From assembly GCA_017308515.1 (NCBI GenBank), contig JAFKEN010000007.1, forward strand, positions 356,957 through 420,956: a stretch of 64,000 nt of DNA. The letters run 5' to 3'. Under the pieces are notes generated by a model. That model worked only from the letters and a program-made list of their open reading frames with translations, did not search any database and was not told the origin of the DNA. The position numbers were made by a program, and so were the translations under genes. Source of the stretch: Actinomycetales bacterium. Its GTDB lineage: Bacteria; Actinomycetota; Actinomycetes; Actinomycetales; Microbacteriaceae. Below, in pieces: positions 29,024-37,872 of the stretch. Every line of letters starts with the position of its first letter. Within the stretch, counting starts at the first letter, position 1.

Positions 29024-32000
29024 GTGCTCGTCCTCCCCGACCCGACCCGGGTCGCGCCCCCGGCGATCGAAGCGCCGCCGACCCGACCCGCGCTGCCGAT
29101 CGCGGCCGCTCTCGCGCCTCTCGCGCTCGCGGGCGTCGTCTGGGCCGTCACCGGCTCGGCGATGGGCCTGCTCTTCGCCGTGCTCGGGCCCGTCGTGGCC
29201 GTCGCGGGCGTGGTCGACGGCGCGCGGCTGCGTCGCGTCGCCCGCCGGCGCCTCGCCGAGCGCTGGGATCGAGCGCTCGAGCGGCTCGAGCGACGCCTCG
29301 GGGTCGCCGCCGAGCAGCAGCGGGAGAGTCTCGCCCGACTGGCCTGCGACCCGCGCGACGATCCCGCCGCGAGCGCCGTCGTCGCCTGGGGGCGGGAGGA
29401 GGCCCCGGTGCGGGTGCTGCTGGGGCGGGCGGGGATCCCCGGGCCGCTGCGCATCGACGGCGACGAGGAGGAGGACGAGACCCGGCCCGCCTCCGCCGCA
29501 CACCGGCTCGCCGCGCTCGCGACCGAGGCGCTCGTGCTGACCGACAGTCCGCTCGTCGCCGAGGACCCGGGCGTGATCGGCGTCGTCGGTCCGACCGTCG
29601 CGGCGCGCGCGGTCGCCCGCGCCCTCGTCGCCTCGGCGCTCGCGGCGATCCCGCCCGTCGGCGTCACGGTGGCCGCTCCGCTCGGCGAGAGCTGGGTGGA
29701 GCTCGCGCCCCACCGCGGGCGGGCTGCTGCGGAGCCGGCCGGCGCGGAGCGCGGCGCGGCCTTCACGGTGCGTCGCGGGCCCGAGGCGCTGCTGCTCGTG
29801 CTCGAGGCGCGCCAGGCGGCGACACTCCCGGTCGGATGTCGGCTCGTGCTCGAGCTCGGCGCGGGGGAAGGGGGAGCCGATCTGCTGCTGCGCGACGGTG
29901 CGCCCGAGGGCCGCGTGCGGGAGCTGCGCGCCCTGCCGCTCACCGCGGTGCAGGCGGCCGCCGCGGCGACCGCGCTGGCGGAGGCGGGGCGACGGCTGGG
30001 GCTCGAGCTCGGGGCGGAGCCGCCCGAGCGGGTGTCGTTCGCCGAGGTCGCCGGCGTCGACGCGGGCTCGGCGGCCGGCGGCGGCTCCGCGACCGGCGCC
30101 GCGGGGGCGCTCGAGCGCGGCCCGCTCGCGGCGGTCCTGGGTCGCGACGCGGACGGCCCCGTCGTCGTCGATCTCGCGACCGACGGGCCGCACGCGGTCG
30201 TCGCCGGCACCACCGGATCCGGCAAGAGCGAGCTGCTCGTGACCTGGGTGCTCGCGCTCGCGGCGTCGCGGCCGCCGAGCGAGCTGGGGTTCCTGCTCGT
30301 CGACTTCAAGGGCGGCGCGACCTTCGATCCGCTCGCCGCGCTCCCGCACATTCGGGGCATCGTCACCGACCTCGGCCCGCGCACCACCCGCCGCGCGCTG
30401 ACCAGCCTGCGCGCCGAGCTGCGCCGTCGCGAGGAGGTGCTGCGCGTCGCGCGCGCCGCTTCGGTCGACACCGCGCCGCCCGGTCTGCTCGCACGTCTCG
30501 TCGTCGTCATCGACGAGGTCGCCGCCCTGCTCGAGGGCGAGCCCGAGCTGCACGATGTGCTCGTCGACGTCGCCTCGCGCGGACGCTCCCTCGGCGTCCA
30601 CCTCATGCTGTGCACGCAGCGCCCCACCGGAGTCGTGCGCGACGCCGCTTTGGCGAACATCGCCCTGCGCATCTGCCTGCGGGTGGCGGATCCCGCCGAG
30701 AGCACCGCCGTGCTCGGCAGCCCCGCCGCGGGCCGGCTCGCCGACGCGCCCGCCGGCCGCGCCGTGCTGCGCGACGGCGCGGGGGAGCGGGTCGTTCAGC
30801 TCGCCCGCGCCGAGCCCGCCGATGTCGCCGCCGTCGCGGCCGCATGGCCCGCGACCGAGCCGTCGGCGGCCGACCGCCCGTGGCTCGAGCCGCTGCCGGC
30901 GGACCTGCCGATCACGCGGCTCGAGCAGGCGGTCGCCGCGGGCGGCGCGGCGGTGCCCCGGCCGCCCGGCACGGTGTTCGGTCTCGTCGACCGCCCCGAG
31001 CAGCGCGGCCGCGGCTGGGCCGCGATCGATCCCGCACGAGACGGGCACCTGCTCGTGGTGGGCGGCCCCGGCTCGGGGCGCAGCACCGCGCTCGCCGCGC
31101 TCGTGGTGTCGTGCGCGGCAGGTGGCCGGGTCCGGCCGACGGAGGCGGAGAACCCCGCGGCAGGGGGCGCCCCCGACGCCGAGGGGCGTCGCGCCGGCAC
31201 CGTCGTGGCGCTGCCGCCGAGCGTCCCGGCCGCGTGGCAGGTGCTCGCCGGTCTCGGTGACGGCGGGGAGTTCCCGGCGCTGCTCATCGCCGACGACCTC
31301 GACGCGCTGCTGACGCGCGCCGAGCCCGACGACCGCGACGCGCTCCTGGCCGAGCTCGAGCGGGTGGCGCGCGACGGTGCGGCCCGCGGCATGCTCCTCG
31401 CGGCCTCCGCCGGCCGCGTCGGCGCGCTGCCCTCCCGGCTCGCCGCGACGCTGCCGGCGCGGCTGCTGCTGCGGGTGAGCGATGTCGAGGATCACGTGCT
31501 CGCGGGCGGCCGACGCGCCGACTTCGATCTGCGCCTGCCGGCCGGCGCCGGGTGGTGGCGCGGCGAGGTGGTGCAGGTCGCGCGCCCCGAGCCGCCGGCG
31601 CCCGAGCTGCTCGCGCGCTGGACCCCCGCCGCCGCCCCCGCGCGCCTGCGCGCGGGAGCCGGCACGACCCTCGCCGTCGTGTCGGGGCGGCCGCGCGAGT
31701 TCACCGCGGCGGCCGAGCGACGCGGGTGGCGGGTGCTGAGGGTCGACGACCCCGAGGCCGCGCTGCTCATTACGGGCGGATCCGGCGGCTCGAGCGACTC
31801 GGGCCACCCGGGCGACTCGGGCCACCCCGGCGACTCGGACCGACCCGGGGTGCCGGAGGCCGGTCCGACCGTCGTGCTCGGCGACCCCGACGACTGGCAG
31901 TCGGCCTGGTCGGCGCTCGCGAGCCTGCGGCGCGCGGGCGACATCGTCGTGCACCGCGCGGGCCCGGCCGACCTGCGCGCGCTGCTGCGCGTGCGCGCGA

Positions 32001-32119
32001 CCCCGCCGCCGATCGATCCGGCGCTCGGCGAGCTGTGGCTCGTGCGCGACGGCGAGGTGCTGCGGGCGGCGCTGCCGGCCCCGACGGAGGCCGGGGCTCA
32101 GGGCTCGGCCGCGGCCTGA
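29024..32119 (+). CDS. FtsK/EssC-like membrane ATPase
   Basis: This 1031-residue protein has two membrane helices near residues 24-67, then a ~300-residue region, then an FtsK/SpoIIIE ATPase with intact Walker [10 protein letters not shown] (Lys401), [11 protein letters not shown] and Walker [11 protein letters not shown] (Asp497). A second RecA-like domain has GGPGSGRST, with Arg686 where the Walker A Lys should be, and [10 protein letters not shown]. Two or three tandem ATPase domains behind paired membrane helices are typical of EccC/EssC motors of type VII secretion, not of the DNA translocase FtsK. No WXG100 substrate gene is nearby. It ends the signalling locus. Confidence 0.88.
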   Translation: MLVLPDPTRVAPPAIEAPPTRPALPIAAALAPLALAGVVWAVTGSAMGLLFAVLGPVVAVAGVVDGARLRRVARRRLAERWDRALERLERRLGVAAEQQRESLARLACDPRDDPAASAVVAWGREEAPVRVLLGRAGIPGPLRIDGDEEEDETRPASAAHRLAALATEALVLTDSPLVAEDPGVIGVVGPTVAARAVARALVASALAAIPPVGVTVAAPLGESWVELAPHRGRAAAEPAGAERGAAFTVRRGPEALLLVLEARQAATLPVGCRLVLELGAGEGGADLLLRDGAPEGRVRELRALPLTAVQAAAAATALAEAGRRLGLELGAEPPERVSFAEVAGVDAGSAAGGGSATGAAGALERGPLAAVLGRDADGPVVVDLATDGPHAVVAGTTGSGKSELLVTWVLALAASRPPSELGFLLVDFKGGATFDPLAALPHIRGIVTDLGPRTTRRALTSLRAELRRREEVLRVARAASVDTAPPGLLARLVVVIDEVAALLEGEPELHDVLVDVASRGRSLGVHLMLCTQRPTGVVRDAALANIALRICLRVADPAESTAVLGSPAAGRLADAPAGRAVLRDGAGERVVQLARAEPADVAAVAAAWPATEPSAADRPWLEPLPADLPITRLEQAVAAGGAAVPRPPGTVFGLVDRPEQRGRGWAAIDPARDGHLLVVGGPGSGRSTALAALVVSCAAGGRVRPTEAENPAAGGAPDAEGRRAGTVVALPPSVPAAWQVLAGLGDGGEFPALLIADDLDALLTRAEPDDRDALLAELERVARDGAARGMLLAASAGRVGALPSRLAATLPARLLLRVSDVEDHVLAGGRRADFDLRLPAGAGWWRGEVVQVARPEPPAPELLARWTPAAAPARLRAGAGTTLAVVSGRPREFTAAAERRGWRVLRVDDPEAALLITGGSGGSSDSGHPGDSGHPGDSDRPGVPEAGPTVVLGDPDDWQSAWSALASLRRAGDIVVHRAGPADLRALLRVRATPPPIDPALGELWLVRDGEVLRAALPAPTEAGAQGSAAA
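31794..31847 (+). repeat. 18-base tandem repeat inside the FtsK/EssC-like gene
   Basis: Three in-frame 18-base units encode GDSGHPG-type hexapeptide repeats in a linker near residue 930. The first two units are nearly identical at the DNA level, so this is a recent expansion and a likely site of length variation. It has no effect on the conserved domains. Confidence 0.8.
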
Positions 32120-32135
32120 GCCCCGACGAAACCCG

Positions 32136-32159
32136 GCGGCCGCGAACCGCGTCGGCCGC
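32136..32159. terminator. Hairpin between convergent FtsK-like and ald genes
   Basis: GCGGCCG (32136-32142) pairs with CGGCCGC (32153-32159) around ten bases, in the 44-base gap between convergent stops. The location fits a bidirectional terminator. Confidence 0.45.
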
Positions 32160-32163
32160 GACC

Positions 32164-33276
32164 TCAGGCCAGCGCGTCCGCGAGGGGTCGGGTCGAGATC
32201 CCGTGCGCCGCCCCGACCGGGTCGTTGACGAGATCGCCGGCGTGCGTGTTGAGACCGAGCGCGAGCGCCGGGTCGGCGCGCAGCGCGCCCTGCCAGCCCG
32301 CATCCGCGATCGCGCACGCGTAGGGGAGCGTCGCGTTGGTGAGGGCGTAGGTCGAGGTGTGGGCGACCGCGCCGGGCATGTTGGCGACGCAGTAGAAGAT
32401 CGACTCGTGCACCCGGAAGGTCGGGTCGGCGTGGGTCGTCGGGTGGGTGTCCTCGAAGCAGCCGCCCTGGTCGACGGCGATGTCGACGAGCACGCTGCCG
32501 GGCCGCATCCGGGCGACGAGTTCGTTCGGCACGAGCTTCGGAGCCCGCGCGCCGGGGATCAGCACCGAGCCGATCACGAGGTCGGCCTCGACGACGGCCC
32601 GCTCGACCTCGAGCCGGTTCGAGACCGTGGTGCGGATGCGCCCCGCGTAGAGCGCGTCGAGCTCGCGCAGCCGCTGCAGATTGGTGTCGAGCACCGTGAC
32701 CTGGGCCCCCATCCCGACGGCGACCGCCGTCGCGTTGGTTCCCGCGACGCCGCCGCCGAGCACCACGACGTCGGCCGGCCGCGTGCCGGGCACGCCCGGC
32801 AGCAGGATGCCCGCCCCGCCGTTCGGGCTCAGCATGACGTTCGCGCCCACGATCGGCGCGAGCCGGCCGGCGACCTCGCTCATCGGGGCCAGGAGCGGGA
32901 GGGCGCGGGAGGGCAGCTGCACCGTCTCGTAGGCGATCGCCGTGACGCCGGCGTCGAGGAGCGCACGGGTGAGCGCCTCCTCGGCCGCGAGGTGCAGGTA
33001 GGTGAACAGCACGAGGCCGTCGCGGAAGTGCGCGTACTCGCTCGCGATCGGCTCCTTGACCTTGACCACGAGGTCCGCGCTCCAGGCCTCCGCGGCGGTC
33101 GCGACGAGGTGCGCACCGGCGGCGGCGTAGGCCTCGTCGGTGATCGAGGATCCGAGTCCCGCCCCCGACTCGACGTGCACCTCGTGGCCCCGGCCGACGA
33201 GCTCCGTCACCCCGGAGGGGGTGAGCGCGACGCGGTACTCGTTGTTCTTGATCTCGCGGGGGACGCCGATCCTCAT
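32164..33276 (-). CDS. ald: Alanine dehydrogenase
   Basis: This 370-residue NAD-dependent enzyme reversibly converts alanine to pyruvate and ammonia. The family start [20 protein letters not shown], the catalytic Lys/His region VVKVKEP and FTYLHLA, and the Rossmann motif [13 protein letters not shown] are all present, with the late conserved [21 protein letters not shown]. The ATG at 33276 is six bases from TACTCT on the minus strand. If the pyruvate-linked aminotransferase in this window makes alanine from putrescine, this enzyme would recycle it, which fits the shared upstream motif. Confidence 0.96.
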   Translation of the reverse strand: MRIGVPREIKNNEYRVALTPSGVTELVGRGHEVHVESGAGLGSSITDEAYAAAGAHLVATAAEAWSADLVVKVKEPIASEYAHFRDGLVLFTYLHLAAEEALTRALLDAGVTAIAYETVQLPSRALPLLAPMSEVAGRLAPIVGANVMLSPNGGAGILLPGVPGTRPADVVVLGGGVAGTNATAVAVGMGAQVTVLDTNLQRLRELDALYAGRIRTTVSNRLEVERAVVEADLVIGSVLIPGARAPKLVPNELVARMRPGSVLVDIAVDQGGCFEDTHPTTHADPTFRVHESIFYCVANMPGAVAHTSTYALTNATLPYACAIADAGWQGALRADPALALGLNTHAGDLVNDPVGAAHGISTRPLADALA

Positions 33277-33282
33277 GGCGTC

Positions 33283-33288
33283 AGAGTA
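33283..33288 (-). promoter_or_regulatory. -10 element of ald (leaderless)
   Basis: TACTCT on the minus strand ends six bases before the ald ATG. A good match to TANNNT. Confidence 0.6.
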
Positions 33289-33313
33289 TCGCCGAGACCG
33301 GCCCTCGTCGCCA

Positions 33314-33333
33314 CCGATTCCGCGTCGAATCGG
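33314..33333. promoter_or_regulatory. Candidate Lrp-type operator between ald and potD
   Basis: CCGATTC (33314-33320) and GAATCGG (33327-33333) form a perfect inverted repeat with six bases between. It lies 38-57 bases upstream of the inferred ald transcription start, an activator-like position just beyond the -35 region. The rest of the 193-base intergenic region is comparatively AT-rich and holds the potD ribosome site GGAGGT (33457-33462). Confidence 0.5.
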
Positions 33334-33469
33334 GATCACGAGCACGGATTTCGTGAAGATTGTGTTTCAGAATGCGGGATCCGGCACGAACGGGGTGACC
33401 CGAGGGCGGGGCTGTGCCAGGATGCCAGGACCGGCGCCGCGCGCGCCCCGAGCCCTGGAGGTCCCCACC

Positions 33470-34678
33470 ATGCCCCGGCCCCTTCCGGACGATCCGATGA
33501 TCCGCTCGCTCGTGCTCCAGGCGCGTCGGGCGCAGATGAGCCGCCGCGCGGTGCTCGCCGGCGCGACCGGGGGTGCCGCTGCGCTCGCGCTCGCCGCCTG
33601 CGCGCCGGGCGGGTCGACGGCGCCCACCGCGGCGCCCGACGAGTCCGACACCGACAAGACGCTCCGCTGGGCGAACTGGCCCGCGTACCTCGACGAGGAC
33701 GACGACGGCAACCACCCCACGCTCGATGCGTTCATCGCGCAGACCGGCATCGACGTCAGCTACCTCGTCGACGTCGACGACAACAACACCTACTACGGCA
33801 AGGTCAAGGACCAGCTCGCGCTCGGTCAGGACATCGGCGCCGACACCGTCTGCCTCACCGACTGGATGGTGAACCGCTGGATCCGCCTGGGTTACACCCA
33901 GGAGCTCGACGACGCGAACATCCCCAACAAGAAGAACCTCGCGCCCGAGCTCGTCGACGTGAGCTTCGACCCCGGCCGCAAGTTCTCGCTGCCCTGGCAG
34001 GGCGGCTTCGCGGGCCTCGCCTGGAACAAGGAGAAGGTGCCGGCGGGGCTGGAGAGCGTGTCCGACCTGTGGAAGCCGGAGTTCAAGGGCCGCGTCGGCG
34101 TGCTCAGCGAGATGCGCGACACCATCGGGCTCATCATGAGCGAGCAGGGCGTCGACATCTCCGGCGACTTCAGCGAGGACCAGTTCCAGGCCGCGCTCGA
34201 CGTGTTCCGCCAGAACGTGGAGAGCGGTCAGATCCGCAACGTCAAGGGCAACTCCTACCTCGACGACCTCACCAACGAGGACACCCTGGTCGCGATCGCG
34301 TGGTCGGGCGACATCTCGGTCATCAACGCCGAGGCCGGCGACAAGTGGCAGTTCGCGATCCCCTCGGGCGGCGGAGCGCTCTGGAACGACAACTTCCTCA
34401 TCCCGATCGGCTCGACGCACAAGAAGAACGCCGAGACGCTGATCGACTACTACTACCAGCCCGAGGTCGCCGCCGAGGTGGCCGCGTGGGTGAACTACAT
34501 CACCCCCGTGGTCGGCGCCAAGGAGGCGATGATGGACATCGACCCGGAGCTGGCCGAGGACCAGGGCATCTTCCCCGACGAGGAGACCCTCTCGAAGGTC
34601 AAGGTCTTCCGGGCCCTCTCCGCCGCCGAGGAGCAGTCGTTCTCGACCGCCTTCCAGGGCGTCCTGCTGGGCGCCTGA
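33470..34678 (+). CDS. potD: Spermidine/putrescine ABC transporter, binding lipoprotein
   Basis: This 402-residue extracellular solute-binding protein follows a ~22-residue leader, then SRRAVLAG and a hydrophobic stretch to the lipobox LAAC (Cys44). The arginine pair suggests possible Tat export of a lipoprotein. The mature part has the PotD/PotF pattern LRWANWPAYLDED, ADTVCLTDWMVNRWI, PWQGGFAGLAWNKEKV and IAWSGD. The ATG at 33470 follows GGAGGT and gives the extended N-terminus common to this family in actinobacteria. It is the first gene of potDABC. Confidence 0.93.
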   Translation: MPRPLPDDPMIRSLVLQARRAQMSRRAVLAGATGGAAALALAACAPGGSTAPTAAPDESDTDKTLRWANWPAYLDEDDDGNHPTLDAFIAQTGIDVSYLVDVDDNNTYYGKVKDQLALGQDIGADTVCLTDWMVNRWIRLGYTQELDDANIPNKKNLAPELVDVSFDPGRKFSLPWQGGFAGLAWNKEKVPAGLESVSDLWKPEFKGRVGVLSEMRDTIGLIMSEQGVDISGDFSEDQFQAALDVFRQNVESGQIRNVKGNSYLDDLTNEDTLVAIAWSGDISVINAEAGDKWQFAIPSGGGALWNDNFLIPIGSTHKKNAETLIDYYYQPEVAAEVAAWVNYITPVVGAKEAMMDIDPELAEDQGIFPDEETLSKVKVFRALSAAEEQSFSTAFQGVLLGA

Positions 34679-34709
34679 CGGGGGCCGGCGAGAGAGTCGC
34701 GAGGGCGCG

Positions 34710-35906
34710 ATGGCGGGCGGGTTCGCCGAGTCCGGCGCCGACCTCGAACTGGTCGGCATCAGCAAGCGGTTCCCCGGCTTCACGGCGATCGAGGAGCTCG
34801 ATCTGACGATCCCCGCGGGGTCGTTCTTCGCGCTCCTCGGTCCCTCGGGGTGCGGCAAGACGACGACCCTGCGGCTGATCGCGGGCCTCGAGGAGCCGAC
34901 CACGGGGCGCATCTACCTGGGCGGCAAGGACGTCACCGACACCAAGACGTACCGCCGCCCGGTGAACACCGTGTTCCAGAGTTACGCGCTGTTCCCGCAC
35001 ATGTCGGTCATCGACAACGTGGCCTTCGGGTTGCGGCGCCGCGGCATCCGGGAGGCGCGCGCCCTCGCGCATGAGGCCCTCAAGCTCGTCGAGTTGGATC
35101 ACGTCGCCGCCCGGCGACCCGCGCAGCTCTCCGGCGGGCAGCAGCAGCGCGTCGCGCTCGCGCGCGCGGTGGTGAACCGCCCGGCGCTGCTGCTGCTCGA
35201 CGAACCCCTCGGAGCGCTCGACCTCAAGCTGCGCCGCCAGATGCAGATCGAGCTCAAGGTGATCCAGGGCGACGTCGGGCTGACCTTCCTCCACGTGACC
35301 CACGACCAGGAGGAGGCCATGACCATGGCCGACACCGTCGCGGTCATGAACAAGGGCCGCATCGAGCAGATGGGCGCCCCGGAGGAGCTCTACGAGCTGC
35401 CGAAGACGGTCTTCGTGGCGAACTTCCTCGGCCAGTCGAACCTCTTCACCGGCCCGGTGGTCTCCAGCGGCAAGGACTCGATCGTCGTCGACATCGGCGG
35501 GCGCAAGCTCGAGGTGCCGCGCGAGCGGGCCCAGCGGCACGCCGGCGAGGTCACCATCGGGGTGCGGCCCGAGAAGCTGCAGCTGCACGGCGCGGAGCCC
35601 AAGGCCGCCGCGGGCACCAACGTGCTCGGGCCCGGTCGGGTGACCGATGTCTCGTTCAGCGGGGTGAGCACCCAGTACCAGATCGCGATCCCGGGGCTGG
35701 GCACCGTGTCGCTGTTCGCCCAGAACCGCGATGTCGGAGCCGTACTGCGCGAGGGCGCCGAGGTCTGGGTCAGCTGGGACGTCGCCCACGGGTTCGGGGT
35801 GGCCGACGATCCCGCCGACGGCCCGCGCTTCGACCCCGACGACGACACCCGCTCCATCGCGGTGCAACGGCGGGAGAAGCTCGAAGCGGAGCTCGAGGGC
35901 GCCTGA
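34710..35906 (+). CDS. potA: Spermidine/putrescine ABC transporter, ATPase
   Basis: This 398-residue ATP-binding subunit has Walker A GPSGCGKTT, signature LSGGQQQRVALARA, Walker B LLLLDEPLGALD and the switch His in HVTHDQEEAM. The C-terminal TOBE domain (about residues 280-370) is typical of PotA. The Q-loop region is VNTVFQSYALFPHMSV. Its stop overlaps the permease ATG by one base (TGATG), indicating coupled translation in the pot operon. Confidence 0.95.
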   Translation: MAGGFAESGADLELVGISKRFPGFTAIEELDLTIPAGSFFALLGPSGCGKTTTLRLIAGLEEPTTGRIYLGGKDVTDTKTYRRPVNTVFQSYALFPHMSVIDNVAFGLRRRGIREARALAHEALKLVELDHVAARRPAQLSGGQQQRVALARAVVNRPALLLLDEPLGALDLKLRRQMQIELKVIQGDVGLTFLHVTHDQEEAMTMADTVAVMNKGRIEQMGAPEELYELPKTVFVANFLGQSNLFTGPVVSSGKDSIVVDIGGRKLEVPRERAQRHAGEVTIGVRPEKLQLHGAEPKAAAGTNVLGPGRVTDVSFSGVSTQYQIAIPGLGTVSLFAQNRDVGAVLREGAEVWVSWDVAHGFGVADDPADGPRFDPDDDTRSIAVQRREKLEAELEGA

Positions 35907-36832
35907 TGGCGTTCGGAGCCTTCGGGGGATCCCCGGCCACCACGCCGGCGAGCGACGCCGCCCCGCGCCGCGGCGGTCTCATCGCGCTGTTCCTGCTGCT
36001 GCCGGGCGCGGCGTACCTGTCGCTGTTCTTCCTCGTGCCGCTCGTCTCGCTCATCCTCACGAGCTTCCAGGCGGTCGACCCGAACGCGTTCGAGATCGGC
36101 AAGTTCGTCTACGCCTTCCAGTGGCAGAACTACGTCGACGTCGTCACGACCTACTGGCCGCACATCCTGCGCTCCTTCGGCTACGCGGCGCTCGCCACGG
36201 TGCTCGCGCTGCTGTTCAGCTACCCGCTCGCGTACGTGATCGGGGTGAAGCTGCGCCGGTTCCCACTGCTGCAGGCGCTCGCGCTCACGCTCGTGATCGC
36301 GCCGTTCTTCATCTCGTTCCTGCTGCGCACCCTCGCCTGGAAGCAGATCTTCAGCGACGAGGGCGTCGTCGTCACGGCGCTCCAGGCGCTGTCGCTGCTG
36401 GGCCCCGCCGACCACCTGACCGGCACGCCGTTCTCGGTGATCTTCGGTCTGACCTACAACTTCATCCCGTTCATGACGCTACCGATCTACACCTCGCTCG
36501 AGCGGCTCGACCTGCGCTACGTCGAGGCGGGCGGGGATCTCTACGCGAGCCCGGCGTCGACCTTCCTGCGCGTCACCCTGCCGCTCTCGCTGCCGGGCGT
36601 CGTCTCGGGGACGCTGCTGACCTTCATCCCCGCCTCCGGCGACTACATCAACGCGAGCCGCGACTTCCTGGGGTCCACCGACACGGCGATGATCGGCAAC
36701 GTCATCGAGGCGAACTTCCTGCAACTGCAGAACTACCCCGCGGCGGCGGCGCTGTCGATCGTGCTGATGGCCGTGATCCTCGTGCTCGTCGGCGCCTATG
36801 TGCGCCGTTCCGGAACGGAGGACCTGCTGTGA
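35906..36832 (+). CDS. potB: Spermidine/putrescine ABC transporter, permease B
   Basis: This 308-residue inner-membrane permease has six predicted helices. The binding-protein-dependent transport (EAA) loop is YVEAGGDLYASPASTFLRVTLPLSLPG. It pairs with PotC to form the channel. The start overlaps potA by one base and the stop overlaps potC as GTGA, so all three are made together. The N-terminal ~25 residues before the first helix are polar and not conserved. Confidence 0.94.
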   Translation: MAFGAFGGSPATTPASDAAPRRGGLIALFLLLPGAAYLSLFFLVPLVSLILTSFQAVDPNAFEIGKFVYAFQWQNYVDVVTTYWPHILRSFGYAALATVLALLFSYPLAYVIGVKLRRFPLLQALALTLVIAPFFISFLLRTLAWKQIFSDEGVVVTALQALSLLGPADHLTGTPFSVIFGLTYNFIPFMTLPIYTSLERLDLRYVEAGGDLYASPASTFLRVTLPLSLPGVVSGTLLTFIPASGDYINASRDFLGSTDTAMIGNVIEANFLQLQNYPAAAALSIVLMAVILVLVGAYVRRSGTEDLL

Positions 36833-37815
36833 CGCTGCAGGCGGGCAAGGCGGTGGAGGACGCGGTCGTCACGCCGCGCCCGCGGCCGCGTCGCCGCTTC
36901 CGGCTCGGCGTCGGCGCGTGGGGCCTCGGCGTCTACGCCGTCATCGCCTTCACGTTCCTGCTGATCCCGATCGTCTACACGATCGTGTTCTCGTTCAACG
37001 ACGTGCGGCGCACCAACATCGTCTGGCGCGGATTCACTCTCGACAACTGGCTCAAGGTCTGCGACCAGCCGGAGGTGTGCACGGCCTTCGGCAACTCGAT
37101 CCTCGTCGGCGTGACCGCGACGCTGCTGGCGACCGCGATGGGCACGGCGATGGCGATCGCCCTCGTGCGCTACCGGTTCCGCTTCCGCGCGGCGACGACC
37201 CTGCTGCTGTTCCTGCCCATGGCGACCCCCGAGGTCGTGCTCGGCGCGGGGCTCGCGGCCCAGTTCCTCTCGGCGGGGATCCCCAAGGGCATCGGCACGA
37301 TCATCATCGCCCACACGATGTTCTGCATCAGCTTCGTCGTGGTGACGGTGCGGGCGCGCGTCGCGAGCCTCGACCCGGCGCTCGAGGAGGCCGGGCGCGA
37401 TCTCTACGCGAGCCCCGGCCAGGTCTTCTGGCGGATCACGTTCCCGCTGCTGCTGCCCGGCATCATCGCGGCGGCGCTGCTGTCGTTCGCGCTGAGCTTC
37501 GACGACTTCATCATCACGAACTTCAACTCGGGCGCGGCGGTCACCTTCCCGAAGTACGTCTACACGGCGGCGGCGCGCGGCATCCCCGCGCAGGCCAACG
37601 TGATCGCGTCGGCGGTCTTCTTCCTCGCGATCATCCTCGTCATCGCGACCCAGATCGGCGGCGCGGTGCGCCGCAAGCGCCTCGAGCGCAGCTCGGTGCC
37701 CGACGACACCGCCTCGGTCGGCGCGAGCGGCGAGATCGAGTCGGCGGCGAGCCGGCTGCGCGCCCTGTGGGAGTCCTCCTCGCTGGGGGCGGGCGGCGCC
37801 GGGGACCGTCGCTGA
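36829..37815 (+). CDS. potC: Spermidine/putrescine ABC transporter, permease C
   Basis: This 328-residue permease has six predicted helices and an EAA loop LEEAGRDLYASPGQVFWRIT. The GTG at 36829 overlaps the potB stop by four bases. After the last helix there is a ~60-residue polar, Ser/Ala/Arg-rich cytoplasmic tail that is longer than in E. coli PotC. A strong hairpin follows the stop, separating the transporter genes from the aminotransferase downstream. Confidence 0.94.
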   Translation: MTLQAGKAVEDAVVTPRPRPRRRFRLGVGAWGLGVYAVIAFTFLLIPIVYTIVFSFNDVRRTNIVWRGFTLDNWLKVCDQPEVCTAFGNSILVGVTATLLATAMGTAMAIALVRYRFRFRAATTLLLFLPMATPEVVLGAGLAAQFLSAGIPKGIGTIIIAHTMFCISFVVVTVRARVASLDPALEEAGRDLYASPGQVFWRITFPLLLPGIIAAALLSFALSFDDFIITNFNSGAAVTFPKYVYTAAARGIPAQANVIASAVFFLAIILVIATQIGGAVRRKRLERSSVPDDTASVGASGEIESAASRLRALWESSSLGAGGAGDRR

Positions 37816-37826
37816 GACGGGCGAGA

Positions 37827-37849
37827 GGCCGGACGACGGTCGTCCGGCC
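37827..37849 (+). terminator. Strong hairpin after potC
   Basis: GGCCGGACGA (37827-37836) pairs perfectly with TCGTCCGGCC (37840-37849) around a three-base loop. It begins 12 bases after the potC stop. There is no T-run. It could terminate or attenuate transcription into the downstream aminotransferase gene. Confidence 0.6.
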
Positions 37850-37872
37850 CGAGAGGGACGACGGAGTCTGAG

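Noticed and set aside
31794-31847. Possible CRISPR-like repeats
   Set aside because: Three contiguous in-frame 18-base units without spacers, inside a coding sequence; no cas genes anywhere.
14083-32119. Calling the signalling locus a classical ESX/type VII secretion system
   Set aside because: No WXG100 proteins, EccB, EccD, EccE or mycosin-type protease are visible; only the FtsK/EssC-like motor and FHA domains are shared.
27677-32317. A 1546-codon minus-strand open frame across the FHA and FtsK-like genes
   Set aside because: Low-complexity Arg/Ala/Gly product with no motif; the plus strand has intact Walker and FHA motifs.
33277-33469. A riboswitch in the ald/potD intergenic region
   Set aside because: The AT-rich stretch suggested structure, but I found only the short inverted repeat and a promoter-like area, no multi-stem aptamer pattern.
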